A stretch of DNA of 17,294 nt from Flavobacteriales bacterium UBA1112 (GTDB taxonomy: Bacteria > Bacteroidota > Bacteroidia > Flavobacteriales_D > Sanyastnellaceae). This document shows positions 1 through 6,301 of the stretch, in pieces. Position 1 is the first letter of the stretch, and the number at the start of each line of letters is the position of its first letter. Both the position numbers and the translations under genes were made by a program. The stretch covers positions 5,559 to 22,852 of the forward strand of contig DCBH01000084.1 of the NCBI GenBank assembly GCA_002313415.1, given 5' to 3'. The notes below the pieces were generated by a model that was not told where the DNA came from, made no database searches, and saw only the letters and a program-made list of their open reading frames with translations.

Positions 1-145
1 GGAGCCTAAGAAGACGACGGCGTCCAAGAAGAAGGCTGCTGCAAAAAAGAAAGAAAAGCCGACGGAGGAACCCTCAGCGTCCGAGGACACAGCTGCTTCA
101 GCAGAAGTGTCTGCCAAGGATGAAAAGAAGGACGACAATGGTTAA
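1..145 (+). CDS. C-terminal tail of an unidentified protein (partial, 5' end outside window)
   Basis: Reading from base 2, an open frame runs to a TAA at 143-145 and encodes 47 residues made almost entirely of Lys, Ala, Glu, Ser, Thr and Asp, with Lys clusters (KKT, SKKKAAAKKKEK) followed by an acidic and then mixed-charge end (KDEKKDDNG). This is a disordered, highly charged C-terminal extension, not a folded domain. Such tails occur in Bacteroidota on DNA- or RNA-binding proteins; DNA topoisomerase I is one candidate, but nothing visible here identifies the protein. The frame is supported by the lack of other stops and by a strong terminator beginning 21 bases after the stop codon. Confidence 0.7.
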   Translation, partial: EPKKTTASKKKAAAKKKEKPTEEPSASEDTAASAEVSAKDEKKDDNG

Positions 146-166
146 TTCTTTGAAACATCTAGAGAG

Positions 167-195
167 AAAGGAGGCCGTTTGGTCTCCTTTTTTTT
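167..195 (+). terminator. Rho-independent terminator between the upstream gene and pyrR
   Basis: AAAGGAGGCC (167-176) pairs with GGTCTCCTTT (181-190) as a 10-bp stem with one G-T wobble and a four-base loop GTTT. A run of eight T (188-195) overlaps the last stem bases. It lies 21 bases after the upstream stop and 22 bases before the pyrR ATG, so it most simply ends the upstream transcript. Its position directly before pyrR also fits an attenuator; see the findings. Confidence 0.85.
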
Positions 196-208
196 GCCCG
201 TATCTTCG
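178..208 (+). promoter_or_regulatory. Candidate promoter of the pyrR-pyrB operon
   Basis: TTTG at 178-181 lies 19 bases before TATCTTCG at 201-208, close to the Bacteroidota consensus TTTG-N19-21-TAnnTTTG with one mismatch in the -7 box. It would start transcription a few bases before the pyrR ATG at 218. The -33 element sits in the loop and stem of the preceding terminator, so termination and initiation signals share the same bases. Confidence 0.35.
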
Positions 209-217
209 CCGAGAATC

Positions 218-763
218 ATGCAGGACCAGGTTTTGATTCCTCCAGCGCAGTTTGCGCTCATTCTCGACCGGCTGGCGCATCAGTTGATCGAGCATCACGA
301 TTTTTCTTGTACCGACTTGGTTGGGCTTCAACCTCGAGGATCTCGGCTTGCGGATCGCTTGAAAATGCGTCTTGAGGAATTGATACCCGGGACAGACATT
401 CATTGTGGAAAGTTGGATGTGACGTTTTTTAGAGACGACTTCAGAACCCATGGAAAGCCGTTGTCTCCCAATGTCAATGACATGGGATTCACAGTGGAGG
501 AGAGGCACGTCGTACTTGTGGACGACGTACTCTTCACTGGAAGAACCATTCGAGCGGGATTGGATGCGTTGCTGGCGCATGGTCGCCCAAAGTCTGTTTC
601 CTTGGTTGTTTTGATTGATCGTCGATTTTCCCGTGAATTGCCCATTGAGCCGAATTTCATCGGAAAGCATGTCGACAGCATTGGTGCTCAGCATGTCAAA
701 GTTGAATGGAGTGAAGAAAATGAAATGGATCGCGTGATACTCCTGAATACAAAACCGTCATGA
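218..763 (+). CDS. pyrR: PyrR: bifunctional pyr operon regulator / uracil phosphoribosyltransferase
   Basis: The 181-residue product has the usual length of PyrR and its type I phosphoribosyltransferase fold. The PRPP loop VLVDDVLFTGRT is at about residues 99-110, and GLQPRGSRLADRL (about 36-48) and LDVTFFRDDF (about 66-75) match conserved PyrR segments. Known role: uracil plus PRPP gives UMP, and in many bacteria the UMP-bound protein binds pyr mRNA to control it. The ATG at 218 is chosen because the protein then begins at the family N-terminus; the upstream in-frame TTG at 179 lies in the terminator loop. The last four bases overlap pyrB (ATGA), so the two are translationally coupled. Whether it regulates RNA in this organism cannot be told from the protein alone. 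Confidence 0.92.
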   Translation: MQDQVLIPPAQFALILDRLAHQLIEHHDFSCTDLVGLQPRGSRLADRLKMRLEELIPGTDIHCGKLDVTFFRDDFRTHGKPLSPNVNDMGFTVEERHVVLVDDVLFTGRTIRAGLDALLAHGRPKSVSLVVLIDRRFSRELPIEPNFIGKHVDSIGAQHVKVEWSEENEMDRVILLNTKPS

Positions 764-1710
764 GTGATACACCGAATTTGTCGACCAAAAATTTACTCGG
801 CATCCGTGGACTCACACGCGACGACATTGATTTGATTCATGCCACGGCAAAGGAATTTAAAGACGTCCTGAATCGGCCCATAAAAAAGGTTCCTTCGCTG
901 CGAGATTTGACAGTGGCAAACCTCTTTTTTGAAAATTCTACTCGGACCAGGTTGTCATTTGAACTTGCTGAGAAGCGCCTCTCTGCAGATGTTGTGAATT
1001 TTTCGGCGGCAGGTTCTTCTGTGAAAAAAGGCGAGACACTTGTGGATACAGTCAACAACATCTTGGCCATGAAGGTGGACATGGTTGTGATGCGCCATCC
1101 TCATCCTGGGGCGCATCAATTCTTGGCATCGAAGATTGATGTACCCATCGTCAATGCGGGAGATGGAACGCACGAGCATCCCACCCAAGCTTTGCTCGAT
1201 ACATTCAGTTTGCGTCAGAATTTGGGCGATGATTTGGTGGGAAAAAACGTTGCGATTGTCGGAGACATCCAACACTCAAGGGTTGCATTGTCCAACATTT
1301 TGGCATTGAAGCTGCTTGGGGCAAATGTTCGGGTTTGTGGCCCACATACCTTGATTCCTCGGCACCTGTCTCAGTTGGGAGTTGAGGTGAGTCACGATTT
1401 GGATGAGACCATTCGGTGGGCAGATTCGTTAAACATGTTGCGCATTCAACTCGAGCGCCAAGGGGACACGGACGCTGTTCGATTCTTTCCTTCGTTGCGT
1501 GAGTACACCATGAACTTCGGACTTACTTTGCCCCGACTTGCGCAAGCCGATAAGGCGCTGATCATCATGCATCCGGGACCCATTAACCGGGGAGTGGAAA
1601 TTAGCAGTGAAGTGGCCGACAGCAAACACGCAATCATTTTGGACCAAGTGGAAAATGGTGTTGCGGTGCGCATGGCTGTACTTTATTTGCTTGCTCAGGG
1701 CCGAGGTTAA
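760..1710 (+). CDS. pyrB: Aspartate carbamoyltransferase catalytic subunit
   Basis: This 316-residue protein condenses carbamoyl phosphate and aspartate to N-carbamoyl-aspartate, the committed step of pyrimidine synthesis. The carbamoyl-phosphate loop FFENSTRTR ends at about residue 64, with Ser60-Thr61-Arg62-Thr63 as phosphate ligands. HPTQALLD (from His140), HSR (Arg174), MLRIQ (Arg228, Gln230) and HPGPINRGVE are all present, so the active site looks intact. The length fits the Bacillus-type enzyme, and no pyrI regulatory subunit lies nearby. It overlaps the pyrR stop by four bases. A new promoter-like box follows the gene, so the operon visible here is probably just pyrR-pyrB. Confidence 0.96.
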   Translation: MSDTPNLSTKNLLGIRGLTRDDIDLIHATAKEFKDVLNRPIKKVPSLRDLTVANLFFENSTRTRLSFELAEKRLSADVVNFSAAGSSVKKGETLVDTVNNILAMKVDMVVMRHPHPGAHQFLASKIDVPIVNAGDGTHEHPTQALLDTFSLRQNLGDDLVGKNVAIVGDIQHSRVALSNILALKLLGANVRVCGPHTLIPRHLSQLGVEVSHDLDETIRWADSLNMLRIQLERQGDTDAVRFFPSLREYTMNFGLTLPRLAQADKALIIMHPGPINRGVEISSEVADSKHAIILDQVENGVAVRMAVLYLLAQGRG

Positions 1711-1730
1711 AACCACACGCTCGTCCGACC

Positions 1731-1738
1731 TATATTTG
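1731..1738 (+). promoter_or_regulatory. -7 promoter box TATATTTG before the STAS gene
   Basis: TATATTTG matches TAnnTTTG exactly and lies 15 bases before the ATG at 1754, implying a leader of about ten bases. No clear -33 TTTG is seen at the expected 19-21 base spacing, so the call rests on the -7 box. Confidence 0.4.
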
Positions 1739-1753
1739 ACCATACGATTCACC

Positions 1754-2143
1754 ATGAAGTTTACCATCGAACACCGCGACAGAGTCGCCATTGTGACAAG
1801 CACAGTTGAAAAATTGGATGCTTTGCACGCCCCAGACCTGAAAGCCGAATTGGTTCAGCTTGCGAAATCTGGGCACCTCAACATTGTTTTGGATTTGACT
1901 GAGTCGCGGTATTGCGACTCCAGTGGATTAAGTGCGGTGTTGGTTGGGAATCGAATGTGCCGTGATGAGCATGGGACATTTGTGCTCTGTGGCTTACAGC
2001 CCACGGTCGAAAAGTTGGTCCAAATTTCTCAATTGGACCGCGTCCTCAACATCACGCCCACATTAAATGAGGCTGTTGACTTCGTTTACATGGACGCCAC
2101 AGAAAAGGAATTGGGCACTTCAGACGAAGCTTCAGAAGGATAA
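1754..2143 (+). CDS. STAS-domain protein, anti-sigma factor antagonist-like
   Basis: The 129-residue protein is a single STAS domain (about residues 1-110) with a short acidic tail. The segment YCDSSGLSAVL carries the Asp-Ser-Ser-Gly core; in SpoIIAA/RsbV relatives a serine here is phosphorylated by a partner kinase to switch binding. Known relatives release a sigma factor by binding its anti-sigma kinase or act in signalling complexes. No kinase, phosphatase or sigma factor lies in this window, so the partner is unknown. The ATG at 1754 gives the standard STAS start (MKFTIEHRDRVAIV); the frame is open further upstream inside pyrB but that part is not STAS-like. The secreted-protein gene begins 16 bases after its stop and may be co-transcribed. 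Confidence 0.85.
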   Translation: MKFTIEHRDRVAIVTSTVEKLDALHAPDLKAELVQLAKSGHLNIVLDLTESRYCDSSGLSAVLVGNRMCRDEHGTFVLCGLQPTVEKLVQISQLDRVLNITPTLNEAVDFVYMDATEKELGTSDEASEG

Positions 2144-2159
2144 ATTACATCTTAAAAAC

Positions 2160-3446
2160 ATGAATAAATACGCTCAGAATTTGTTCCTGAGTCTTGGCAT
2201 GCTCGCCACGGCTTCGGTCTATAGCCAGTGTGACATCGACTTCGATTTTGGTGATGCTGAATTTGGTGTTTCACCTGACCCTCTGGAAGACGAGTCTTTT
2301 GAAAATGGCATGCTGGATGAGTCTTACTTCGATGTACTCCACATTTTGATACCAGAAACGGCTGCGGGGATTGATTCGACATATCCTCCGACTCTCCCCG
2401 TCGACAGTGTCATTGTGCTGCAGGATGCGATTGATGGCAATGGGGTGTATTCGGGAATTGTCTTTACAGATCTCGCGACGGCTGAGGTTTTCCACGCTGG
2501 GGACATCGGATTGGAGGTGGTCTTCAACAACAACGATGACTCACCCAATGACGGCACATTCTTAGGAGGAGGCCAGTACTGTGGAGCCATACAAGGCACC
2601 CCAAATCGTGCTGGTTTGTATCGCATATCCATTGATGTTCAAGCTTGGGCCACCATATTCACGCCCTTCAACGTCCCCTACACATTTGACAATTTCAGTT
2701 TACGTGTGAATTGTCCTCTCATTGCAGGTGTGGATGTATCAAATGCCAACAGTTTGAATGGCGTGCAGGGAGAGCTGACAGTAACATTGGCTGAAGGTGT
2801 TTCGGCCACAGAAATTGCCTGGTTCAATTCTTCAGGTCTTCAAATTGGAACTGGAAATACGGTGACCGTTGCAAATCCTGGCACTTTCAGTGTCTTGGTG
2901 ACTACAGAAGAATGTCAGAGTGAGTTTGGCGGATGGGTTGTCATTGATGAGGGTTTGGATTGTACAATTTCTGCTGAGGTCAGCGTGACGGATGCCGATG
3001 AAAATCAATCCAACGGTGCCCTTGAAGTAGAGGTCATCGACGCCGAAGGATCCTGGACAGCTACGTGGTTTGATGACTCAGGTTTGATTTTGGGGACAGG
3101 TCCATCTCTGGGTGGATTAGATGGAGGAAGCTTCAGTGTCCTCGTCGTTGACAGCATTGGATGTTCCGTTGAAGTTGAGGGGATTGAAGTCGTGACTAGG
3201 TTGAATGAGGCAGATGTTTTGAGCTGGAGCGTATTTCCTAACCCGGCGAATCAAAGCCTTATCATCACAGGACTTCCCATTGGCGTGACTTGGTCCCTTT
3301 TTGATCTGAGCGGGCAAGTGGTTACTTCAGGCTTCGGAAGGAGTACAGAAGTGGTAAACCTCGAAAATTGTGCAGAAGGGTTGTACCTACTTCGTGTGGC
3401 TGGCGGCAAAGGGTCGACCTTCAGGCGCATTCTCGTGCAGCATTAA
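2160..3446 (+). CDS. Secreted protein with type IX secretion C-terminal sorting domain
   Basis: The 428-residue product begins with a Sec signal peptide (hydrophobic segment about residues 8-20, likely cleaved before QCDID). The last 75 or so residues are a type A sorting domain: VFPNPANQSLIITG near its start, then SLFDLSGQVV and EGLYLLRVAGG, ending in a basic RRILVQH strand. Such domains are recognised by the type IX system and removed when the protein reaches the surface or medium. Two related units of about 80 residues lie in front, each with the pattern WF-SSG/DSG-L-GTG and FSVLV followed by a Cys, like Ig-fold SprB-type repeats. The first about 200 residues are acidic, Cys-containing and unrecognised. 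Function is unknown; an adhesin or surface-structure role is inference. Confidence 0.85.
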   Translation: MNKYAQNLFLSLGMLATASVYSQCDIDFDFGDAEFGVSPDPLEDESFENGMLDESYFDVLHILIPETAAGIDSTYPPTLPVDSVIVLQDAIDGNGVYSGIVFTDLATAEVFHAGDIGLEVVFNNNDDSPNDGTFLGGGQYCGAIQGTPNRAGLYRISIDVQAWATIFTPFNVPYTFDNFSLRVNCPLIAGVDVSNANSLNGVQGELTVTLAEGVSATEIAWFNSSGLQIGTGNTVTVANPGTFSVLVTTEECQSEFGGWVVIDEGLDCTISAEVSVTDADENQSNGALEVEVIDAEGSWTATWFDDSGLILGTGPSLGGLDGGSFSVLVVDSIGCSVEVEGIEVVTRLNEADVLSWSVFPNPANQSLIITGLPIGVTWSLFDLSGQVVTSGFGRSTEVVNLENCAEGLYLLRVAGGKGSTFRRILVQH

Positions 3447-3453
3447 ATGCGCG

Positions 3454-3471
3454 ATCACGTTTTCACGTGAT
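3454..3471 (+). repeat. Perfect 7-bp hairpin covering the rnz start codon
   Basis: ATCACGT (3454-3460) and ACGTGAT (3465-3471) are exact inverted repeats around the loop TTTC. The 3' arm includes the A and T of the RNase Z start codon at 3470. There is no T-run after it, so it is not a standard terminator. It could hide the start codon in mRNA or be a protein-binding palindrome. Confidence 0.55.
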
Positions 3472-4381
3472 GACTTTTGAAGTGGTGTTTCTTGGCACAG
3501 GCGCTGCTGTGCCATCTCTCCAAAGAGGTACGACGTCACAATTTGTGGACATTCATGGTCAGACCTTTCTGATTGACGCTGGGGAGGGTGTCCAACTGGC
3601 ATTGCGTAAAAACAAAAGGCGCTTTCAAAGACTGAAGGGTATTTTTATCAGTCACATGCATGGCGACCATGTTTTGGGTTTGCCAGGCCTACTAAGTACC
3701 ATGTCCTTGTTGGGACGTACGGACAGCTTGGACATTTGGGGGCCGCCAGATTTGGGCGCGTGGCTTCAACAAACATGGAAAGCCATTCAAGCGCATCTGT
3801 CATTCGAAATCCGTTTGCATTCGTGGTCTGAGGAGAGGACAGAGATTTTTCATGAAGTGAAGCACTTCCGGTTTGCGAGCATTCCAGTGAAACACCGCAT
3901 TCCCTGTTGTGGATTGCGAATTGAAGAGCATTCATTGCCATGGAAATTGAATGGTCAAAAAGCGAAGGAGGCAGGATTGCCTTTTGATGTCCGTCAAGCA
4001 CTTAAAAGAGGAGAAACAGTTGAACTTGGAGGGGAGTTGCTGCAGCCGGAGATGTGGTGCACATCGCCACCCCGACCATCGAGAAGTTATGTGTATTCAG
4101 CGGATACGAGGCCTTGCGAAAATCTTCGGCTCGCATCGAAGGGTGCGACGTTGCTTTATCACGACGCCACATTCAATGAAGCAGACGCGACACGCGCAAA
4201 ATCAACATATCACAGCACCGCGAAGGAGGCTGGTAGATTGGCTAGGCAAGCTGGTGTGGAAACTTTGGTGCTGGGGCATGTCAGCTTGCGGTACAAGGAT
4301 TTGGAGCCATTGCGACTTGAAGCGTCAAAAGAACATGAAAATGTTTTAATCGCCGAGGATGGTCTCCTGTGGCGACTTTGA
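3470..4381 (+). CDS. rnz: Ribonuclease Z (tRNase Z, short form)
   Basis: The 303-residue protein cleaves the 3' trailer of tRNA precursors in the cytoplasm. It is a metallo-beta-lactamase-fold enzyme of normal short-form length. The zinc motif SHMHGDH supplies His62, His64, Asp66 and His67; His142 (KHRIPCCG), Asp212 (YSADTRPCE) and His270 (LGHVS) complete the seven expected metal ligands, and HSTAKEAG holds the conserved His248. DAGEGVQ is at about residues 36-42. The ATG at 3470 gives the family start MTFEVVFLGTGAA. A hairpin overlaps this start. It follows the type IX secreted gene by 23 bases, probably an unrelated neighbour. Confidence 0.95.
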   Translation: MTFEVVFLGTGAAVPSLQRGTTSQFVDIHGQTFLIDAGEGVQLALRKNKRRFQRLKGIFISHMHGDHVLGLPGLLSTMSLLGRTDSLDIWGPPDLGAWLQQTWKAIQAHLSFEIRLHSWSEERTEIFHEVKHFRFASIPVKHRIPCCGLRIEEHSLPWKLNGQKAKEAGLPFDVRQALKRGETVELGGELLQPEMWCTSPPRPSRSYVYSADTRPCENLRLASKGATLLYHDATFNEADATRAKSTYHSTAKEAGRLARQAGVETLVLGHVSLRYKDLEPLRLEASKEHENVLIAEDGLLWRL

Positions 4382-4383
4382 CA

Positions 4384-4412
4384 TTGGCTTGACAAGCCGT
4401 CATCTATCTTTG
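4384..4412 (+). promoter_or_regulatory. Promoter of the response-regulator gene
   Basis: TATCTTTG at 4405-4412 matches the Bacteroidota -7 box exactly, with TTG at 4384-4386 spaced 18 bases upstream. Transcription would start about 20 bases before the ATG at 4438, just after the end of rnz. Confidence 0.5.
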
Positions 4413-4437
4413 CGAAGAACCGTTTCAAGCACTAGAT

Positions 4438-5130
4438 ATGTCCATCCCCTCACGTACGAATCTCGCCATTGGGGACAGCAGTGCCTTGTTTAGGCTCGGT
4501 GTAAGGAACATGGTTCGCCAAATTGAAGGGGTCGAGGTCATCGGTGAGGCTTCGGACGGAGAATCTTTGACAGGTCTCGTACAGTCTTTTGCTCCGGATG
4601 TGGTTGTTGTCGATTTCCTTTCAGAAGGTTTTGACATAGATGTTGTTCGTGCCATTAAGGCATGCCGCTCATCGACGCGTATTTTGGCCATCACCACCCA
4701 GCAAAGTGGTCATACGCTGGTCAATGCATTGAAAGCTGGTGTGGATAGCTACATCAAAAAAGATTGTGATTTGGGGGAAGTAGAGGAGGCCATTCGGGAA
4801 ACGTCCAAAGGCGGCACGTTTTTTTGCGGACAAATTCTTGATCGAATCAGACAAGAGTCCATTGATGTGGACGACCTAGAGTCGCTTCCCTTGTCTTGTG
4901 ATCCAATTCATTTGAGTGGACGAGAAACGGAAGTGTTGGAATTGATTGCGGAGGGATTGACCAATACGCAAGTTGCAGAAAAGCTCTTTCTGAGTACCCA
5001 CACGGTCACGACACATCGCAAAAACATCATGTCCAAGTTGGGGGTCAACAACACCGCTGCCATGGTCATGTATGCTGTGAAAACAGGACTTGTAAGTCCC
5101 AATAAGTTTCTGTTTTACTCGGACTCTTAA
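4438..5130 (+). CDS. NarL/LuxR-family response regulator with an atypical receiver domain
   Basis: The 230-residue protein has an N-terminal receiver (about 1-125) and a C-terminal LuxR-type helix-turn-helix (about 155-220: LSGRETEVLELIAEGLTN followed by STHTVTTHRKNIMSKLG), so it should bind DNA. In the receiver the likely phospho-acceptor is Asp59 (VVVVDF), with Thr86 (AITTQ) and a Lys in YIKKD conserved. The acidic pair, normally Asp-Asp, is Asp13-Ser14, and the usual Met-Pro after the acceptor is replaced by LSEGF. Mg binding may therefore be weakened, although one acidic residue remains. No sensor kinase is adjacent, so it is an orphan here. It has its own promoter and a possible weak terminator. 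Confidence 0.88.
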   Translation: MSIPSRTNLAIGDSSALFRLGVRNMVRQIEGVEVIGEASDGESLTGLVQSFAPDVVVVDFLSEGFDIDVVRAIKACRSSTRILAITTQQSGHTLVNALKAGVDSYIKKDCDLGEVEEAIRETSKGGTFFCGQILDRIRQESIDVDDLESLPLSCDPIHLSGRETEVLELIAEGLTNTQVAEKLFLSTHTVTTHRKNIMSKLGVNNTAAMVMYAVKTGLVSPNKFLFYSDS

Positions 5131-5140
5131 TTTGAATACA

Positions 5141-5152
5141 CAACACTTGTTG
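5141..5152. repeat. Short palindrome CAACA-CT-TGTTG upstream of ilvE
   Basis: A perfect 5-bp inverted repeat with a two-base spacer sits between the response-regulator stop and ilvE. It has the size of a dimeric repressor or LuxR-family site, but such short palindromes also occur by chance and no second copy was noticed. Confidence 0.25.
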
Positions 5153-5175
5153 GCGAATTCAATACTTGCACAGGG

Positions 5176-5195
5176 CGCTCGGATGAGCGATTTTT
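5176..5195 (+). terminator. Weak terminator-like hairpin after the response-regulator gene
   Basis: CGCTC (5176-5180) pairs with GAGCG (5185-5189) around GGAT, followed by A and five T. The stem is short but GC-rich. It lies 45 bases after the response-regulator stop and 22 before ilvE, so it could end the upstream transcript. Confidence 0.4.
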
Positions 5196-5216
5196 GCAAC
5201 ACCTAAACGAAAGGTT

Positions 5217-6293
5217 ATGCTGATGGAGGATTACAAGACGTTGGATTTTGACATTTTACCCGTGGGGGCGAGTAGGCTCGACGGCGTGGATTTATCCAAT
5301 TTGGCCTTCGGCAAAGTATTCTCCGACCACATGTTTGTCATGGATTGCGTTGAAGGAGTTTGGCAAAGAGGTGAAATTTCTGCTTACGGCCCCATGACAT
5401 TTTCCCCCGCAATGATGTCTCTGCACTACGGCCAGGCCATTTTTGAAGGTATGAAGGCATTTCGTCAGAAGGACGGTACCGTATCAATGTTTAGGCCTGG
5501 AGAAAACATCAAAAGATTCAATCTGTCGGCACAACGAATGGGGATGCCAGAAATGCCTGAAGACACCTTTTTTCAGGCCCTGGTTGAGTTGTTAAAATTG
5601 GATATAAACTGGGTGCCGAGTCATGCAGACAGTGCGCTCTACATCCGTCCCTTCATGTTTGCAACTGAATCCCACGTGGGCGTCAGACCAAGCAAAAAGT
5701 ACAGGTTCTGCATCTTTACCTGTCCGGTTGGAGCCTACTACACGAAACCGGTTAAGGTCAAAGTGGAATTGCATTACACGCGGGCTGCCGAGGGTGGGAC
5801 TGGTGGAGCAAAAGCTGCGGGGAACTACGCAGGGTCACTTTTCCCTACAGAATTGGCAAAGTCCCAAGGGTATGACCAAATTCTTTGGACCGATGCTGCC
5901 ACACATCAGAATGTTGAGGAGTGCGGTACGATGAATGTTGCATTCGTGTTGGGAGATACAATGGTTGTCCCGCAGACGAGCGACACCGTTTTGGCGGGAA
6001 TCACACGCGCCAGTGCTGTGGCTTTAATGCAGCAACAAGGGGTGAAAGTCGAAGAGCGTAAAGTCACAGTTCAAGAATTGGTAGAGGCTGCCAAAAACGG
6101 AACCTTGAAGGAGGCATTTGGGCTAGGAACAGCAGCCACTGTATCATCCATTTGCACCCTCGGTTTGCCTGAAGTAGACTGGGATTTGCCACCCGTTGAA
6201 TCTTGGGTGATTGCCCCAAAAGTGAAGGAATTGCTCGATGGCGTGAGATATGGATCTGGGGAAGATCACTTCGGCTGGAACATTCCAATTTGA
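5217..6293 (+). CDS. ilvE: Branched-chain amino acid aminotransferase
   Basis: This 358-residue PLP enzyme of fold type IV transfers an amino group between glutamate and the keto acids of leucine, isoleucine and valine. The PLP lysine is in GGAKAAGNYAGS (Lys199), and EECGTMNVAFV, YIRPFMFATESHVGV and the substrate-side segment YGQAIFEGMKAFR match the family. Length agrees with the longer bacterial and mitochondrial-like BCAT group. Two in-frame ATGs, 5217 and 5223, are equally plausible. No other leucine or isoleucine synthesis genes are in the window. The next gene starts 8 bases after its stop and is probably on the same transcript, although it is a membrane protein without an evident metabolic link. 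Confidence 0.95.
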   Translation: MLMEDYKTLDFDILPVGASRLDGVDLSNLAFGKVFSDHMFVMDCVEGVWQRGEISAYGPMTFSPAMMSLHYGQAIFEGMKAFRQKDGTVSMFRPGENIKRFNLSAQRMGMPEMPEDTFFQALVELLKLDINWVPSHADSALYIRPFMFATESHVGVRPSKKYRFCIFTCPVGAYYTKPVKVKVELHYTRAAEGGTGGAKAAGNYAGSLFPTELAKSQGYDQILWTDAATHQNVEECGTMNVAFVLGDTMVVPQTSDTVLAGITRASAVALMQQQGVKVEERKVTVQELVEAAKNGTLKEAFGLGTAATVSSICTLGLPEVDWDLPPVESWVIAPKVKELLDGVRYGSGEDHFGWNIPI

Positions 6294-6301
6294 TTTTCGT
6301 G

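Noticed and set aside
179..217. Upstream TTG start for pyrR
   Set aside because: It lies in the terminator loop and adds 13 residues not found in the family; the ATG at 218 gives the standard N-terminus.
98..694. Minus-strand open frame of 198 codons over the pyrR region
   Set aside because: It is antisense to pyrR and crosses the terminator; composition is low-complexity and unlike a folded protein.
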